Shown piece after piece: positions 17,019-25,830 of a DNA stretch of 64,000 bases (positions are counted from its first letter, which is position 1; the number at the start of each line of letters is the position of its first letter). Under the pieces are notes generated by a model that was given only the letters and a program-made list of their open reading frames with translations, did not search any database and was not told the origin of the DNA. The DNA is from Bradyrhizobium sp. 164 (lineage in GTDB: Bacteria; Pseudomonadota; Alphaproteobacteria; Rhizobiales; Xanthobacteraceae): contig NZ_JADPKA010000066.1 in the NCBI RefSeq assembly GCF_023073715.1, positions 62,001-126,000 on the forward strand, in the 5' to 3' direction. The translations under genes were made by a program, and so were the position numbers.

Positions 17019-17860
17019 GCGAGCGAGCCGGCTTCGTCGCTCTCATCGAACATGCGCTCGATGTCGACGACGTACTTCTGGTACCGCGGATCAAGCAACA
17101 GCTCGCTGCGGCGGCGCGGCCGCGGCAGATCGATGTCGATAACCTGCCGGATGCGGCCTGGTGATTTCGACATCATCACGACCTTGTCGGAAAGGAAGAC
17201 GGCCTCGTCGACCGAATGGGTGACGAATAGCACCGTCTTGCGATCACGCTCCCAGATGTTCAAGAGATCGTTCTGCAAGCGCGTCCGGGTATACGCGTCG
17301 AGCGCGCCGAATGGTTCGTCCATCAACAGGACTTCGGGATGGTAGGCGAGCGTTCGCGCCAGCGCGACGCGCTGCTTCATTCCGCCCGACAGCTCCTTGG
17401 GGTAGAAGTTCTCGTAGCCCTTGAGGCCGACCATCTCGATCAAGGTCCGGCTCTGCGCTTCGGCGTCGGTGGCGCGCACGCCTTGCTGACGCGGGCCGTA
17501 CATCACATTGCCGAGCACGGTCTTCCAGGGAAACAGCGCGAATTCCTGGAACACCGGTCCGCGATCCGGACCCGGCCCCGTGATCGCGTTTCCCTTCATC
17601 TTCGCCGCGCCGCTGGTCGGACTGACGAAGCCGCCGACTATGTAGAGCAGGGTCGACTTGCCACAACCGGATGGGCCGAGGATGGAAACAAAAGCGCGTT
17701 CCTCGATCGTCAGCGAGATGTCCGACAGCGCCACATGAGCTCTGCGCGCCGAGGTCTGAAAGACCTGCGACACGTGGTCGATCTCGATGATCGCAGGAGC
17801 CGGCTCTTGTCGCGTCACCGGTTTCACCCATTCGCTTGATCTTGAAGGCACTACCTTCAT
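17015..17860 (-). CDS. ABC transporter ATP-binding protein, NitT/TauT type
   Basis: A 281-residue ATPase. Walker A is GPSGCGKST (~62-70), the Q-loop region is PVFQEFALFPWKT, the signature is LSGGMKQR (~157-164), Walker B is VLLMDEPFGALD (~176-187) and the H-loop is VTHSVDEA (~213-220). All motifs are intact. It overlaps the downstream permease start by four bases and is separated from the dehydratase gene upstream by 126 bases that hold no gene. Confidence 0.93.
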   Translation of the reverse strand: MKVVPSRSSEWVKPVTRQEPAPAIIEIDHVSQVFQTSARRAHVALSDISLTIEERAFVSILGPSGCGKSTLLYIVGGFVSPTSGAAKMKGNAITGPGPDRGPVFQEFALFPWKTVLGNVMYGPRQQGVRATDAEAQSRTLIEMVGLKGYENFYPKELSGGMKQRVALARTLAYHPEVLLMDEPFGALDAYTRTRLQNDLLNIWERDRKTVLFVTHSVDEAVFLSDKVVMMSKSPGRIRQVIDIDLPRPRRRSELLLDPRYQKYVVDIERMFDESDEAGSLA

Positions 17861-17986
17861 CGCGTCTCTCGCCTTGCTCGCGCGCGGATATCGCGCGACA
17901 TGCCCCGCTGAATGTCCTCCATCAGCGGCAAGACCTTAGCAAGAAACTTGCCAGACTGACGGTCGTGTTCGCACGGGTGCAGTTCG

Positions 17987-19681
17987 TCATTCGAACCAAG
18001 GCCATTCCGCCGGGCCCTCGTGCGTAACGGCTCCGCCCGGCGCCTGCCCGACAAGTCGCGCATACTTTGCGAGCGCGCCGGCGCGATGGCGCGGTGACCG
18101 CGGCTTCCAATGGCACCGACGTGCCGCAAGTTCCTGCTCATCGGCCAGCAAATCCATCCGCCGGTTTGCGGCATCAATCCGGATCCTGTCGCCGTCACGA
18201 ACAAGCGCCAGGGGACCGCCAACAAAGGCTTCTGGAGACACGTAGCCGATACACATGCCGCGGGTCGCGCCAGAAAACCGTCCGTCGGTGATCAGGGCCA
18301 CCTTCTCGCCCATGCCCTGCCCGTAGATCAGCGCGGTGACGCCGAGCATCTCGCGCATGCCGGGGCCGCCGACCGGCCCTTCATTGCGGATCACCAGCAC
18401 ATCGCCTGCCTTGTAGCTGCGGTTGCGAACCGCCGCGACGCAAGCCTCCTCGTCTTCAAAAACGCGTGCGACGCCCTCGAAGAACTGGCTCTTCAATCCC
18501 GCAACCTTGATCACCGCGCCGTCGGGGCAAAGATTGCCCTTCAGCACCGCCACGCCGCCATCGGGCATGATCGGCGCGCGGGCCGCGTAAACGACCTCAC
18601 CATCGGGCGCATTAGCCGCACGATATTCTTCGGCAAGCGTGCGGCCTGTGATGCTGATGCAGCTGCCATCGATATGCCCGCTCTGGATCAGTTCGCGGAC
18701 CACCACGGCGGCGCCGCCGATGTCGTAGACGTCCTTCGCCGTATATTTGCCTCCAGGCCGCAGATTGCCGATCAGTGGTGTCCTGGCAAAGACCTCGCCG
18801 ACGTCATCGATCGTGAACGCGATGCCCGCCTCGTTCGCGATCGCCGGAAGATGCAGAGCGGCATTGGTCGAACCGCCCGTCGCTGCGACGATCGCCGCAC
18901 CATTCTCCAGGGACTTCCGCGTCACGATGTCACGCGGCAGCGGACCGCCGCGGTCCAACATCTCCATGATCAGGCGCCCGGCCCGGCGCGAGATCTGCGC
19001 TCGCTCAGCGTAGACACCGGGGATCATCGAGACGTTGGGGATGGTGAGGCCCAGCGCCTCCGACACCATACCCATGGTATTCGCAGTGAACTGGCCGGCG
19101 CACGCACCGATGGTCGGCAGGCAGGCGCGCTCGATCCGCTCGAGCGTGGCGCCGTCGATCTCGCCGGTCATAAAGCTGCCGACGGCTTCATAGGAGTCGA
19201 GCACCGTCAGGGTCCGCCCGTCCACGCGGCCCGGCAGCGAGCTGCCGCCGTAGATGAAAATGGACGGCACGTTGCAGCGAACCATGCCCATCATCACGCC
19301 CGGAAGCGTCTTGTCGCATCCGCCGTATCCGATCAGGGCGTCGTAAGCCAGACCATGGACGACCGCTTCGATCGAGTCGGCGATCAGCTCGCGCGAAAAC
19401 AGGGAGAACTTCATCCCCTCATGATTCATGCTGATGCCGTCGGAAACCGACACGGTGGAGAACTCCCGCGGTGTGCCACCGGCCTCCTCGATTCCGGTCT
19501 TGGCCGCGGCGACCTGAAACTCATGGGTCATATTGCAGGGCGTCTGCTCGCCCTTCATGCTGACGACGCCGACCATCGGCCTGGCGATCGCGGCGTCGTC
19601 GAGACCCATTGCGCGCATGAACGCACGATGCGGGGCTCGGTCGAGACCGTCTGTGGTGACCCGTGATCGCAGCTTCTTCAT
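17987..19681 (-). CDS. IlvD/Edd-family dehydratase (dihydroxy-acid dehydratase-like)
   Basis: A 564-residue Fe-S dehydratase of the length usual for the family. Cluster-ligand cysteines are visible in TPCNMTH (~47-53), GGCDKTLPG (~119-127) and GACAGQFTANTMG (~192-204). The Mg-binding VSVSDGISMNHEGM and the C-terminal TDGRFSGATRG are present. IlvD makes branched-chain 2-oxo acids, but the IlvD/Edd family also dehydrates sugar acids and other polyhydroxy acids. The gene sits inside an importer operon with a ring-cleaving dioxygenase, so a catabolic dehydration is more likely than amino-acid biosynthesis. The last ~40 residues are rich in Arg/His. Confidence 0.9.
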   Translation of the reverse strand: MKKLRSRVTTDGLDRAPHRAFMRAMGLDDAAIARPMVGVVSMKGEQTPCNMTHEFQVAAAKTGIEEAGGTPREFSTVSVSDGISMNHEGMKFSLFSRELIADSIEAVVHGLAYDALIGYGGCDKTLPGVMMGMVRCNVPSIFIYGGSSLPGRVDGRTLTVLDSYEAVGSFMTGEIDGATLERIERACLPTIGACAGQFTANTMGMVSEALGLTIPNVSMIPGVYAERAQISRRAGRLIMEMLDRGGPLPRDIVTRKSLENGAAIVAATGGSTNAALHLPAIANEAGIAFTIDDVGEVFARTPLIGNLRPGGKYTAKDVYDIGGAAVVVRELIQSGHIDGSCISITGRTLAEEYRAANAPDGEVVYAARAPIMPDGGVAVLKGNLCPDGAVIKVAGLKSQFFEGVARVFEDEEACVAAVRNRSYKAGDVLVIRNEGPVGGPGMREMLGVTALIYGQGMGEKVALITDGRFSGATRGMCIGYVSPEAFVGGPLALVRDGDRIRIDAANRRMDLLADEQELAARRCHWKPRSPRHRAGALAKYARLVGQAPGGAVTHEGPAEWPWFE

Positions 19682-19759
19682 ACGTGCATCTTCTTCATGC
19701 TGCGTTCCGGATGATCCGGGACGCCACGATCCCCTAGCCTGGATAATTCGCCTGCTCGC

Positions 19760-20746
19760 TTATTGCAGCGGAGCGACGATCGTCGGATGCTTGAACTGTG
19801 CGACATCCAGCTTCGGCAGCATTCCAGTCTCTGCATAGATGTCCAGCATCTTCTGGATCGCGGCGAAATTCGGTGCCGCACCCGGATCGCGGCCGAAATC
19901 GTTGTCCTTGAGCAGGTAAGTCTCAAGCACCGGAATCGGCGCCTTCAGAACTTCATTGACCACCTTGAGGGTCTCTTCGCGGTTTGCCAACGCTTTCTTC
20001 ATGCCCGACGTGATGTCGCGGACATAGGTCTTGACCAGTTCGGGGTTCTTATCGACGAAATCGGCACGGCAGGCTTCCAGGATATGCACGATGTTCGGCA
20101 TGGCCTGTGACAACGTGAACAATTTCCTTGTGCCGCCCTTCGCCTCCGCACGCGCGGCAAAGGGCTGGTTCATGTTGACCGCATCGACACGGCCCTGCCG
20201 GAGCGCGTCCTCAGAGACGGCAAAGCCAACCTCGACCAGCTTGATGTCCTTGGCAGGATCGAGACCATTCTGCTTCAGGAGCAGATTGAATGGCCCCTGC
20301 GTGCCGCCGCCGATCACAGAAATTCCGACCGTCTTGCCCTTGAGATCGGCAATCGTCTTGATCGGCGAGTCATCCATGACAGCCCAATAGACCGAAAAGC
20401 CGCCGGGCTTCTCGAAGACGTGCTGTGCCACGATGTAGGCTTTGAGGTTGCCTCCGACCACGCCATTGGAGAGCGAGAGTGGCGCCTGCGTCGCGCAATC
20501 CAGCGCCCCGGCTGCGAGTGCCTGCGTCATCGGAGCGGTGCCCTGAAATTGAGTCCATTCGATGTTGTAGGTCTTGCCGATGCTGGGAAACTCGGCCGGG
20601 CGCCGCATCATCCAATACTTGGATTCTTCGGCAGGGATGGTCCAGCCGACGCGGATGGTCTGCTGCGCCTGCGACGGGCCTGAGTCCGCGATCAGGGCCG
20701 CAACCGCGCTCATTGCCAGGATCCACCTCGAAACGGTTCGCATCAT
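19760..20746 (-). CDS. ABC transporter substrate-binding protein, NitT/TauT (NMT1/SsuA-like)
   Basis: A 328-residue periplasmic binding protein. The N-terminus MMRTVSRWILAMSAVAALI with cleavage near SQAQ-Q is a Sec signal peptide. Mature features are TIRVGWTIPAEESKYW and LKGKTVGISVIGGG (~131-144), the latter typical of SsuA/TauA/ThiY-like proteins. It is the first gene of the leftward operon binding protein, dehydratase, ATPase, permease, permease, dioxygenase. Members bind small anionic compounds, including sulfonates, thiamine precursors and aromatic acids. An inverted repeat lies 54 bases upstream of the start. Confidence 0.9.
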   Translation of the reverse strand: MMRTVSRWILAMSAVAALIADSGPSQAQQTIRVGWTIPAEESKYWMMRRPAEFPSIGKTYNIEWTQFQGTAPMTQALAAGALDCATQAPLSLSNGVVGGNLKAYIVAQHVFEKPGGFSVYWAVMDDSPIKTIADLKGKTVGISVIGGGTQGPFNLLLKQNGLDPAKDIKLVEVGFAVSEDALRQGRVDAVNMNQPFAARAEAKGGTRKLFTLSQAMPNIVHILEACRADFVDKNPELVKTYVRDITSGMKKALANREETLKVVNEVLKAPIPVLETYLLKDNDFGRDPGAAPNFAAIQKMLDIYAETGMLPKLDVAQFKHPTIVAPLQ

Positions 20747-20799
20747 GCCACTCCGCTGCTCCGGCGCCGACGGGCGCCACCGAACCCGACCTGTCCAAA

Positions 20800-20817
20800 T
20801 GTTTCATGGTTCAAACA
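20800..20817. promoter_or_regulatory. Inverted repeat upstream of the importer operon
   Basis: TGTTTCATGGTTCAAACA has TGTTT/AAACA arms with one mismatch inside. It lies in the divergent region between the binding-protein gene (start 20746, minus) and the hydroxyacid dehydrogenase gene (start 20919, plus). It differs from the MarR-type sites at 0-9 kb, so it may be read by another regulator. No regulator gene is adjacent. Confidence 0.35.
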
Positions 20818-20918
20818 ATCAGGCAAGCCATGCATGCCGACCGGTGTCACCGAACGATACGCGATGTAAGGTAAGGCGGCAGTCGCGCCGCGTTGCGCTG
20901 CGGCAGAGGAGGCAACCT

Positions 20919-21845
20919 ATGGCTGATGCGAGCAGAACAAACCCGCAAGATGTGGAGAGGCTCGGCTATATCGGCCTTGGGCTCATGGGGGCACCCATGA
21001 CCAGGCGCCTGCTCAAGGCTGGCCATCAGGTCACCATCTGGAACCGTTCGCAGGACAAAACGACTCCGCTGGTCGAGGCCGGCGCAGTTCGCGCAGCCAC
21101 GCCCCGCGACGTGATGGCGAAATCGGACATCGTTTTCATGTGCGTGACAGACGCCGCCGCCGTCCAAGAGGTGATCTTCGGGCGCGAAGGTCTTTCATCG
21201 GCTCCCGGCGCCGGCAAGCTCGTGGTCGACTTCTCGTCCATCCATCCTGACGCCGCACGCGATCTTGCAGCGCGTCTGAAAGACGCGAACGGTACCGGTT
21301 GGATCGATGCGCCTGTGTCCGGGGGTACGAAGGGCGCCGAGGAAGGCACCCTTGCGATCATGGCTGGCGGAGAAGCGGGCGACATCGAGAGGGTGCGACC
21401 CTATGTGCTCGCCATGGCGCGCAGGTTCACCCACATGGGCTCGATCGGCGCCGGCCAGACCACGAAGCTGTGCAATCAGGTGATCGTCGGATGCGCGATG
21501 GCGGTCCTCGCGGAGGCAACGCGCCTTGCCGTGAACGCTGGAATTGACGCCAACCGATTGCCCGAAGCGCTCGCCGGCGGCTTTGCGGATTCCATCCCAC
21601 TCCAGCTCTTCGTGCCGCGAATGGTTCAGGGCATTCACATCCCACCGCTCGGTCACATTGCAACGATGCTCAAGGACCTCGATACGGTCGCGGACGTCGC
21701 ACAGGCGACGTCGACGCCGGTGCCGATGGCCTCGCTTGCAGGGCAACTTTTCAGGTTGGCCAAGGCGGCGCGCGGCGCGCAAGCGGATGCGCTTGAGATC
21801 TACAAGCTTTCAGGGCAGAGCCTTGCATCGTTGAACGCGACCTAA
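20919..21845 (+). CDS. NAD(P)-dependent beta-hydroxyacid dehydrogenase (tartronate semialdehyde reductase-like)
   Basis: A 308-residue 6-phosphogluconate-dehydrogenase-like enzyme. It has YIGLGLMGAPM (~17-27) as Rossmann motif, the substrate-binding DAPVSGGTKGAEEGTL (~128-143), and GQTTKLCNQ (~177-185) with the catalytic Lys. The ATG at 20919 has GAGGAGG upstream; an open frame further upstream is not coding. It oxidises or reduces a 3-hydroxy acid such as 3-hydroxyisobutyrate or tartronate semialdehyde in characterised relatives. Here it is divergent from the importer operon and probably handles a ring-cleavage-derived hydroxy acid. Confidence 0.9.
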   Translation: MADASRTNPQDVERLGYIGLGLMGAPMTRRLLKAGHQVTIWNRSQDKTTPLVEAGAVRAATPRDVMAKSDIVFMCVTDAAAVQEVIFGREGLSSAPGAGKLVVDFSSIHPDAARDLAARLKDANGTGWIDAPVSGGTKGAEEGTLAIMAGGEAGDIERVRPYVLAMARRFTHMGSIGAGQTTKLCNQVIVGCAMAVLAEATRLAVNAGIDANRLPEALAGGFADSIPLQLFVPRMVQGIHIPPLGHIATMLKDLDTVADVAQATSTPVPMASLAGQLFRLAKAARGAQADALEIYKLSGQSLASLNAT

Positions 21846-21850
21846 GTACG

Positions 21851-22414
21851 CTACGGCGCTTTCTTGCGCTCATCGTCGGACAGGAACCGACCAAATGTCC
21901 CACGCGCGAAGAGCAGCGGCTCTTTCGCGTTGTAAGTATAGGCCTCGACCGCGCCGAGAAAGATCACATGGTCGCCGCCATAGTAACGATTCACCGAGCG
22001 GCATTGAAAATTGGCGACGCTCTCAGCGAGCACGGGCGCATTGCCGAGGCCCGGCGACCAATTCACGCCAGTGAACTTGTCGTCCGACGACTTGGCGAAT
22101 TTGTTCGCGAGCGCCTGTTGCGAAGCGCCAAGCACGTTGACCGTAAAATGACTGGCGTTTTGGAATACGGTCAGACTCGAGGAATAAACGACAAGGCTCC
22201 ACAGAACCAGCGGAGGATTCAGCGAGACCGAGGCGAACGAATTGCAGGTCAGGCCATAGGGCTTCCCATCAGCGGCCGCGGCCGTGATGATCGTCACACC
22301 CGTCGCGTAGGTGCCGAGCGCGTTGCGAAAATCGCGGGGATCGATTGGCGAGTTGTCGCTCGCGAATTCGTTGGCTGGATCGGAAGCGGCCGGCTTCTTC
22401 GGCAGATCATTCAT
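21851..22414 (-). CDS. Flavin reductase (HpaC/ActVB-like)
   Basis: A 187-residue flavin reductase-like protein with the split-barrel core. Typical segments are RDFRNALGTYATGVTIIT (~27-44), GLTCNSFASVSLNPPLVLWS (~54-73) and FTVNVLGASQQALANKFA. It would supply reduced FMN or FAD to an oxygenase. The partner is almost certainly the adjacent oxygenase gene, which ends 9 bases upstream on the same strand. The first ~25 residues are low-complexity and not part of the core. Confidence 0.92.
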   Translation of the reverse strand: MNDLPKKPAASDPANEFASDNSPIDPRDFRNALGTYATGVTIITAAAADGKPYGLTCNSFASVSLNPPLVLWSLVVYSSSLTVFQNASHFTVNVLGASQQALANKFAKSSDDKFTGVNWSPGLGNAPVLAESVANFQCRSVNRYYGGDHVIFLGAVEAYTYNAKEPLLFARGTFGRFLSDDERKKAP

Positions 22415-22423
22415 CGGCCGGCC

Positions 22424-23653
22424 TCACAGCGTGAGATTCTCGGACGGCAGGCCCAGCGCCACGCGTCCGTAATTGGTCCCGGCCGCGTCGAAGTTGAACG
22501 CGAGATGCGAGTTGATCGCGTGCGCATCGCGGAACTGCCGCTGCAGAACGCCCGTCGTGAACAGGCCGCGCGCTCCGCTCGCGGCAAACAGCATGGAGAC
22601 CGCCTCGGTGCACAGATTCACCGAAAAGGCTCCATCGCGCCGATATCTGGTCTTGGTCGCCATATCAGGAATACGACCGCACCGAGCGTCCTCCATCGCA
22701 TTAATGCAGGCCGCGCGCATGATCAGGCGTGCAGCGTCGATCTTGGCCGAGGCTTCAGCGATCTTGATTTGCGTGCTTTGAAAGTCGCTCAGCTTGGCGC
22801 GGTTGTAAGTCGAAATGCGATGACGCGCGATCTCAGCGTAATCGTCGAGGCAGGCCTGCGCGTTTCCAAGCGCAACACCGGACAGGACGTAAGGAAAAAG
22901 CGAGAAGACAGGGAGTGCATACAGCGGATTCGGATTGACCTTGCTGCCCGGCGTTGGGCCTCCGGCGAGTTCGCCGACGGCGACCGTCATATGGTCAGCC
23001 ACGAAGACGTCCTTGACCTCCACGTCGCATGATCCCGTCCCGCGTAATCCCGCGACATTCCAGGTATCGAGGACTTTGTAGTCGCCTTTGGGCAGCAAGA
23101 AGATTCGATACGCGATGCCGTCGGCCTCGTCATCGGAGTAAACGACGCTTGCAAGCATATTCCATTCGCAGGAGGCAACGCCGGAGGAGAACGGCCAGCT
23201 ACCATGCAGCCGATATCCACCCGCGACCCTGGTGGCGCGGCCGGCCGGAAAAATGAAGGAGGACGCAATCAACACGTCCGGATCGCGGTCCCAGACCAGA
23301 TCCTGAGCCTTCTGCTCGAACATGCCGAGCATCCAATGATGACTCGCCAGGTTGGCGAGGTTCCAAGCCACGGAGGCATCCGCCGATCCGAGCAGTTCGG
23401 CGCAGTCGACCAGGGCGACGTAATCAAGCTCGGCGCCGCCAATCCGCCTCGGCTGGAGCATCCGGAACAGACCGGCATCGTGGAGATCCCTTTCAGTCTC
23501 CGGCGGAAGATGCCGCAGCTCCTCCGTCCGCGCTGCCCGCTCTCGCAGCCGAGGTAGGAGCGCCCGGGCCTTCGCGATCATTGCCGCATAGGCGCGCTCA
23601 CCGGCTTCCAGCCCGGCGGGCCCGCTCATGCTCGGCTCTCGACCAGGCGCCAT
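22424..23653 (-). CDS. Flavin-dependent monooxygenase, oxygenase component (acyl-CoA dehydrogenase fold, HsaA/HpaB-C2-like)
   Basis: A 409-residue protein. The N-terminal helical region has LPPETERDLHDAGLFRMLQPRR-like sequence, the middle has the beta domain (GYRLHGSWPFSSGVASC; GTGSCDVEVKDVFV), and the C-terminus has the GARGLFTTGVLQRQFRDAHA and INSHLAFNFD segments typical of two-component aromatic hydroxylases. With the reductase next to it, this forms a reduced-flavin-dependent hydroxylase for an aromatic or polycyclic substrate. AGGG lies 7 bases before the ATG at 23653. It is followed by the flavin reductase at 9 bases. Confidence 0.88.
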   Translation of the reverse strand: MAPGREPSMSGPAGLEAGERAYAAMIAKARALLPRLRERAARTEELRHLPPETERDLHDAGLFRMLQPRRIGGAELDYVALVDCAELLGSADASVAWNLANLASHHWMLGMFEQKAQDLVWDRDPDVLIASSFIFPAGRATRVAGGYRLHGSWPFSSGVASCEWNMLASVVYSDDEADGIAYRIFLLPKGDYKVLDTWNVAGLRGTGSCDVEVKDVFVADHMTVAVGELAGGPTPGSKVNPNPLYALPVFSLFPYVLSGVALGNAQACLDDYAEIARHRISTYNRAKLSDFQSTQIKIAEASAKIDAARLIMRAACINAMEDARCGRIPDMATKTRYRRDGAFSVNLCTEAVSMLFAASGARGLFTTGVLQRQFRDAHAINSHLAFNFDAAGTNYGRVALGLPSENLTL

Positions 23654-23834
23654 GCCGTATCCCTCACTTTCACATATTTATGCGGCGGGCCCTTCACCAA
23701 ATCAAGTCAAGGGAGGGCTAGCAGGTGCGGTCGCGGGGCACCTCGGCCGGACAATGAAGCAGGATCGCTCGCGCGAGCATAGCAAAGCGGTGATCCGCGG
23801 GCATCGCCATACTTGCCCCGTGGCGATCAACTGC

Positions 23835-25106
23835 CTAGCTCAAATCGGTCGAAGGCTTGACTGATCCAAAGGCGCCCTTTTCGGCGAACTCCGCGATGCG
23901 ACGTTCGTCGTAGCCGAGCGTATCGTGCAAGACTTGTCTCGTATGCTCGCCCAGCAGCGGAGCAGCCACGGGATCAATGGCCCCGGTCAGGCTCATCGTA
24001 ATCGGCGGCTCGATGTTGGGGACCCATTCTGCTGTACGATGCGGAATCCGGCTCAAGCGGTGGCGCTCGCGCGCTTCCGGCGCATTGAACCCCTCCTCAA
24101 CCGTTCGAAGATAGCCGACCGGGATATTTGCCAGCTTCATCTTTGCCATCCAGTTCTCGAGGGTATCGCTTGCAAAGACCTCCGCAATGGCTGCCCGCAG
24201 GAGCTCCTTGTTCTCGGAGCGGGCCTTCCGCGTTGCAAATCGCGGATCGGTGATCAGATCGGGCCGGTTGAGCACCTCGACCGCGAGCCGGCGATAGAGC
24301 CGGTCATTGGCACAAGCCATGTAGAGCGGTCCATCGGAGGCCTCGTAGACGCCGACGGTGGGAGAGCCGCTCGGCGAATTGCCAAACCGGCCAGGATTCT
24401 CGCCGTTGATCAGATAGGCCATGCCGTAGAAACCCGTCATCCCCATCGCGACATCGAACAGCGCCACCTCGACATGCTGCCCGCGGCCGAGCCGGTCCCG
24501 CGCCAGTAATGCCAGCAGGATTGCGTTGCAGGCAGACATTCCCGTTGCCATATCCACGATCGGCGGGCCGGTACGAACCGCCGGGCCGTCGGCAAACCCG
24601 TTGAGCGACATGAAGCCGCTCTCCGCCTGCGTGATGGGATCGAAGCCCGGGCGCGAAGCGAACGGTCCTGTGCGTCCGTAGGCGGAGATCGAGCAATAGA
24701 CCAGCCGCGGATTGAGCGAAGCGACAGCTTCGTAATCGAGGCCGAACCTCTTCATGACCCCACTGGAAAAATTCTCGACGACGACGTCGGCTTTGCGGAT
24801 CAGGTCGAGCGCGATTTCGCGAGCCTCCGCCACGGCAAGATCGAGCACGATGCCACGCTTGTTGCGGTTCAGGCTAAGATAGGCGGCACTCTCTCCGCCG
24901 ATTTCGGCGTGTTCGTAGGCACGTGTATCGTCGCCGCCGTCGGGATTCTCAATCTTGATGACTTGCGCGCCGAAATCAGCAAGCGTCTGTGTGCAGGCCG
25001 GGCCGGCAACGACACGCGTAAAATCGACAATCAGCAGACCATTGAGCGCAGTTGGCCCTTCCGTCGTCCGCGACGAACGTTCCGGCAATTGAGGCTTGGT
25101 AGGCAT
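23835..25106 (-). CDS. CaiB/BaiF-family class III CoA transferase
   Basis: A 423-residue class III CoA transferase. It has GLLIVDFTRVVAGPACTQ at the N-terminus, LADFGAQVIKIENP, NRNKRGIVLDL, and PGFDPITQAESGF, whose Asp is at the position of the nucleophile in this family. The ATG at 25104-25106 has AAAGGAG eight bases upstream; a much longer open frame upstream is spurious. The enzyme moves CoA from one acid to another. With the monooxygenase and reductase downstream (180-base gap) it may activate an intermediate of the same pathway. Confidence 0.93.
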   Translation of the reverse strand: MPTKPQLPERSSRTTEGPTALNGLLIVDFTRVVAGPACTQTLADFGAQVIKIENPDGGDDTRAYEHAEIGGESAAYLSLNRNKRGIVLDLAVAEAREIALDLIRKADVVVENFSSGVMKRFGLDYEAVASLNPRLVYCSISAYGRTGPFASRPGFDPITQAESGFMSLNGFADGPAVRTGPPIVDMATGMSACNAILLALLARDRLGRGQHVEVALFDVAMGMTGFYGMAYLINGENPGRFGNSPSGSPTVGVYEASDGPLYMACANDRLYRRLAVEVLNRPDLITDPRFATRKARSENKELLRAAIAEVFASDTLENWMAKMKLANIPVGYLRTVEEGFNAPEARERHRLSRIPHRTAEWVPNIEPPITMSLTGAIDPVAAPLLGEHTRQVLHDTLGYDERRIAEFAEKGAFGSVKPSTDLS

Positions 25107-25830
25107 TGATGGCGCTCCTTTACATCGGCTTATGGCCGCCGAATTTCCTGCAAGACCGAACTTAAAGCCCGACGCTACCGAATTCGCAAGTGTTTCACCC
25201 GGCTCGCCTGAAACGCAAAAGGGCCCGGCAGCCATCCAGCTGCCGGGCCTCTTGACACTCTGCGCATTTGGGCTGCGCCACATCTCGTCAGCGAGGTTGG
25301 TAGTCGCGTTCCGCATCACGGGAAGCTCAGCGCCACCACTCAGCGCAGCCACTTTCGCCAGCAAAGCGTATGAGACCAGGCCCAGCGCACCTCGGGCTGA
25401 TAGAGGCCGACAGCCCGTCTGGATGAAGTATTGGCGGACACGGGATTGTCCATCGTATCCCAAACGACGCTGTCCCAGCCGATACGGCGCCCCCTTGCCT
25501 CGATGGCTCCCATCAACCTGATTTGGAGCCTGCGCCTCAATGCCGCCGCAAGACCCCGAACCTTGAGAAATAGCCGCAATGTCGCACGGGTGTGGACGAT
25601 ACAACATCGGCAAAAGGCGACTGCGTCATCGCCAGATAGACCAGGCACCAGGTTCCAATGTCGAACCGGGGCATCGCCGCGGCGTCGAAAACGTCAGCTG
25701 GTGCAGATCGGCTAAGCTGCCGGCAACGTCATCATCAGACGCATCGGCCACACAAATTCTGTACCTGGCATACCCATTGGTGAGAAGTGACCTCGATCCG
25801 TCGTGCGGCGATGTCGCCGCAGTGGAAGCC
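25107..25830. other. Long intergenic stretch
   Basis: About 720 bases between the CoA transferase start and the small membrane protein gene. It holds a strong hairpin at 25222-25249. I see no convincing gene: open frames here lack ribosome binding sites and have no recognisable sequence. It could be decayed sequence. Confidence 0.4.
25222..25249 (-). terminator. Terminator-like hairpin
   Basis: GGCCCGGCAGC (25222-25232) and GCTGCCGGGCC (25239-25249) form a perfect 11-bp stem with a 6-base loop. On the minus strand the stem is followed by CTTTTGCGTTT, so it would terminate leftward transcripts. No gene is recognised immediately upstream of it on that strand. Confidence 0.6.

Noticed and set aside
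18110..19666. 518-codon plus-strand open frame
   Set aside because: Antisense to the IlvD-type gene, whose Fe-S cysteines and Mg motif are clear.
25107..25613. N-terminal extension of the CoA transferase
   Set aside because: The family start and an AAAGGAG site are at 25106; the upstream reading crosses a strong hairpin and has no homology I recognise.
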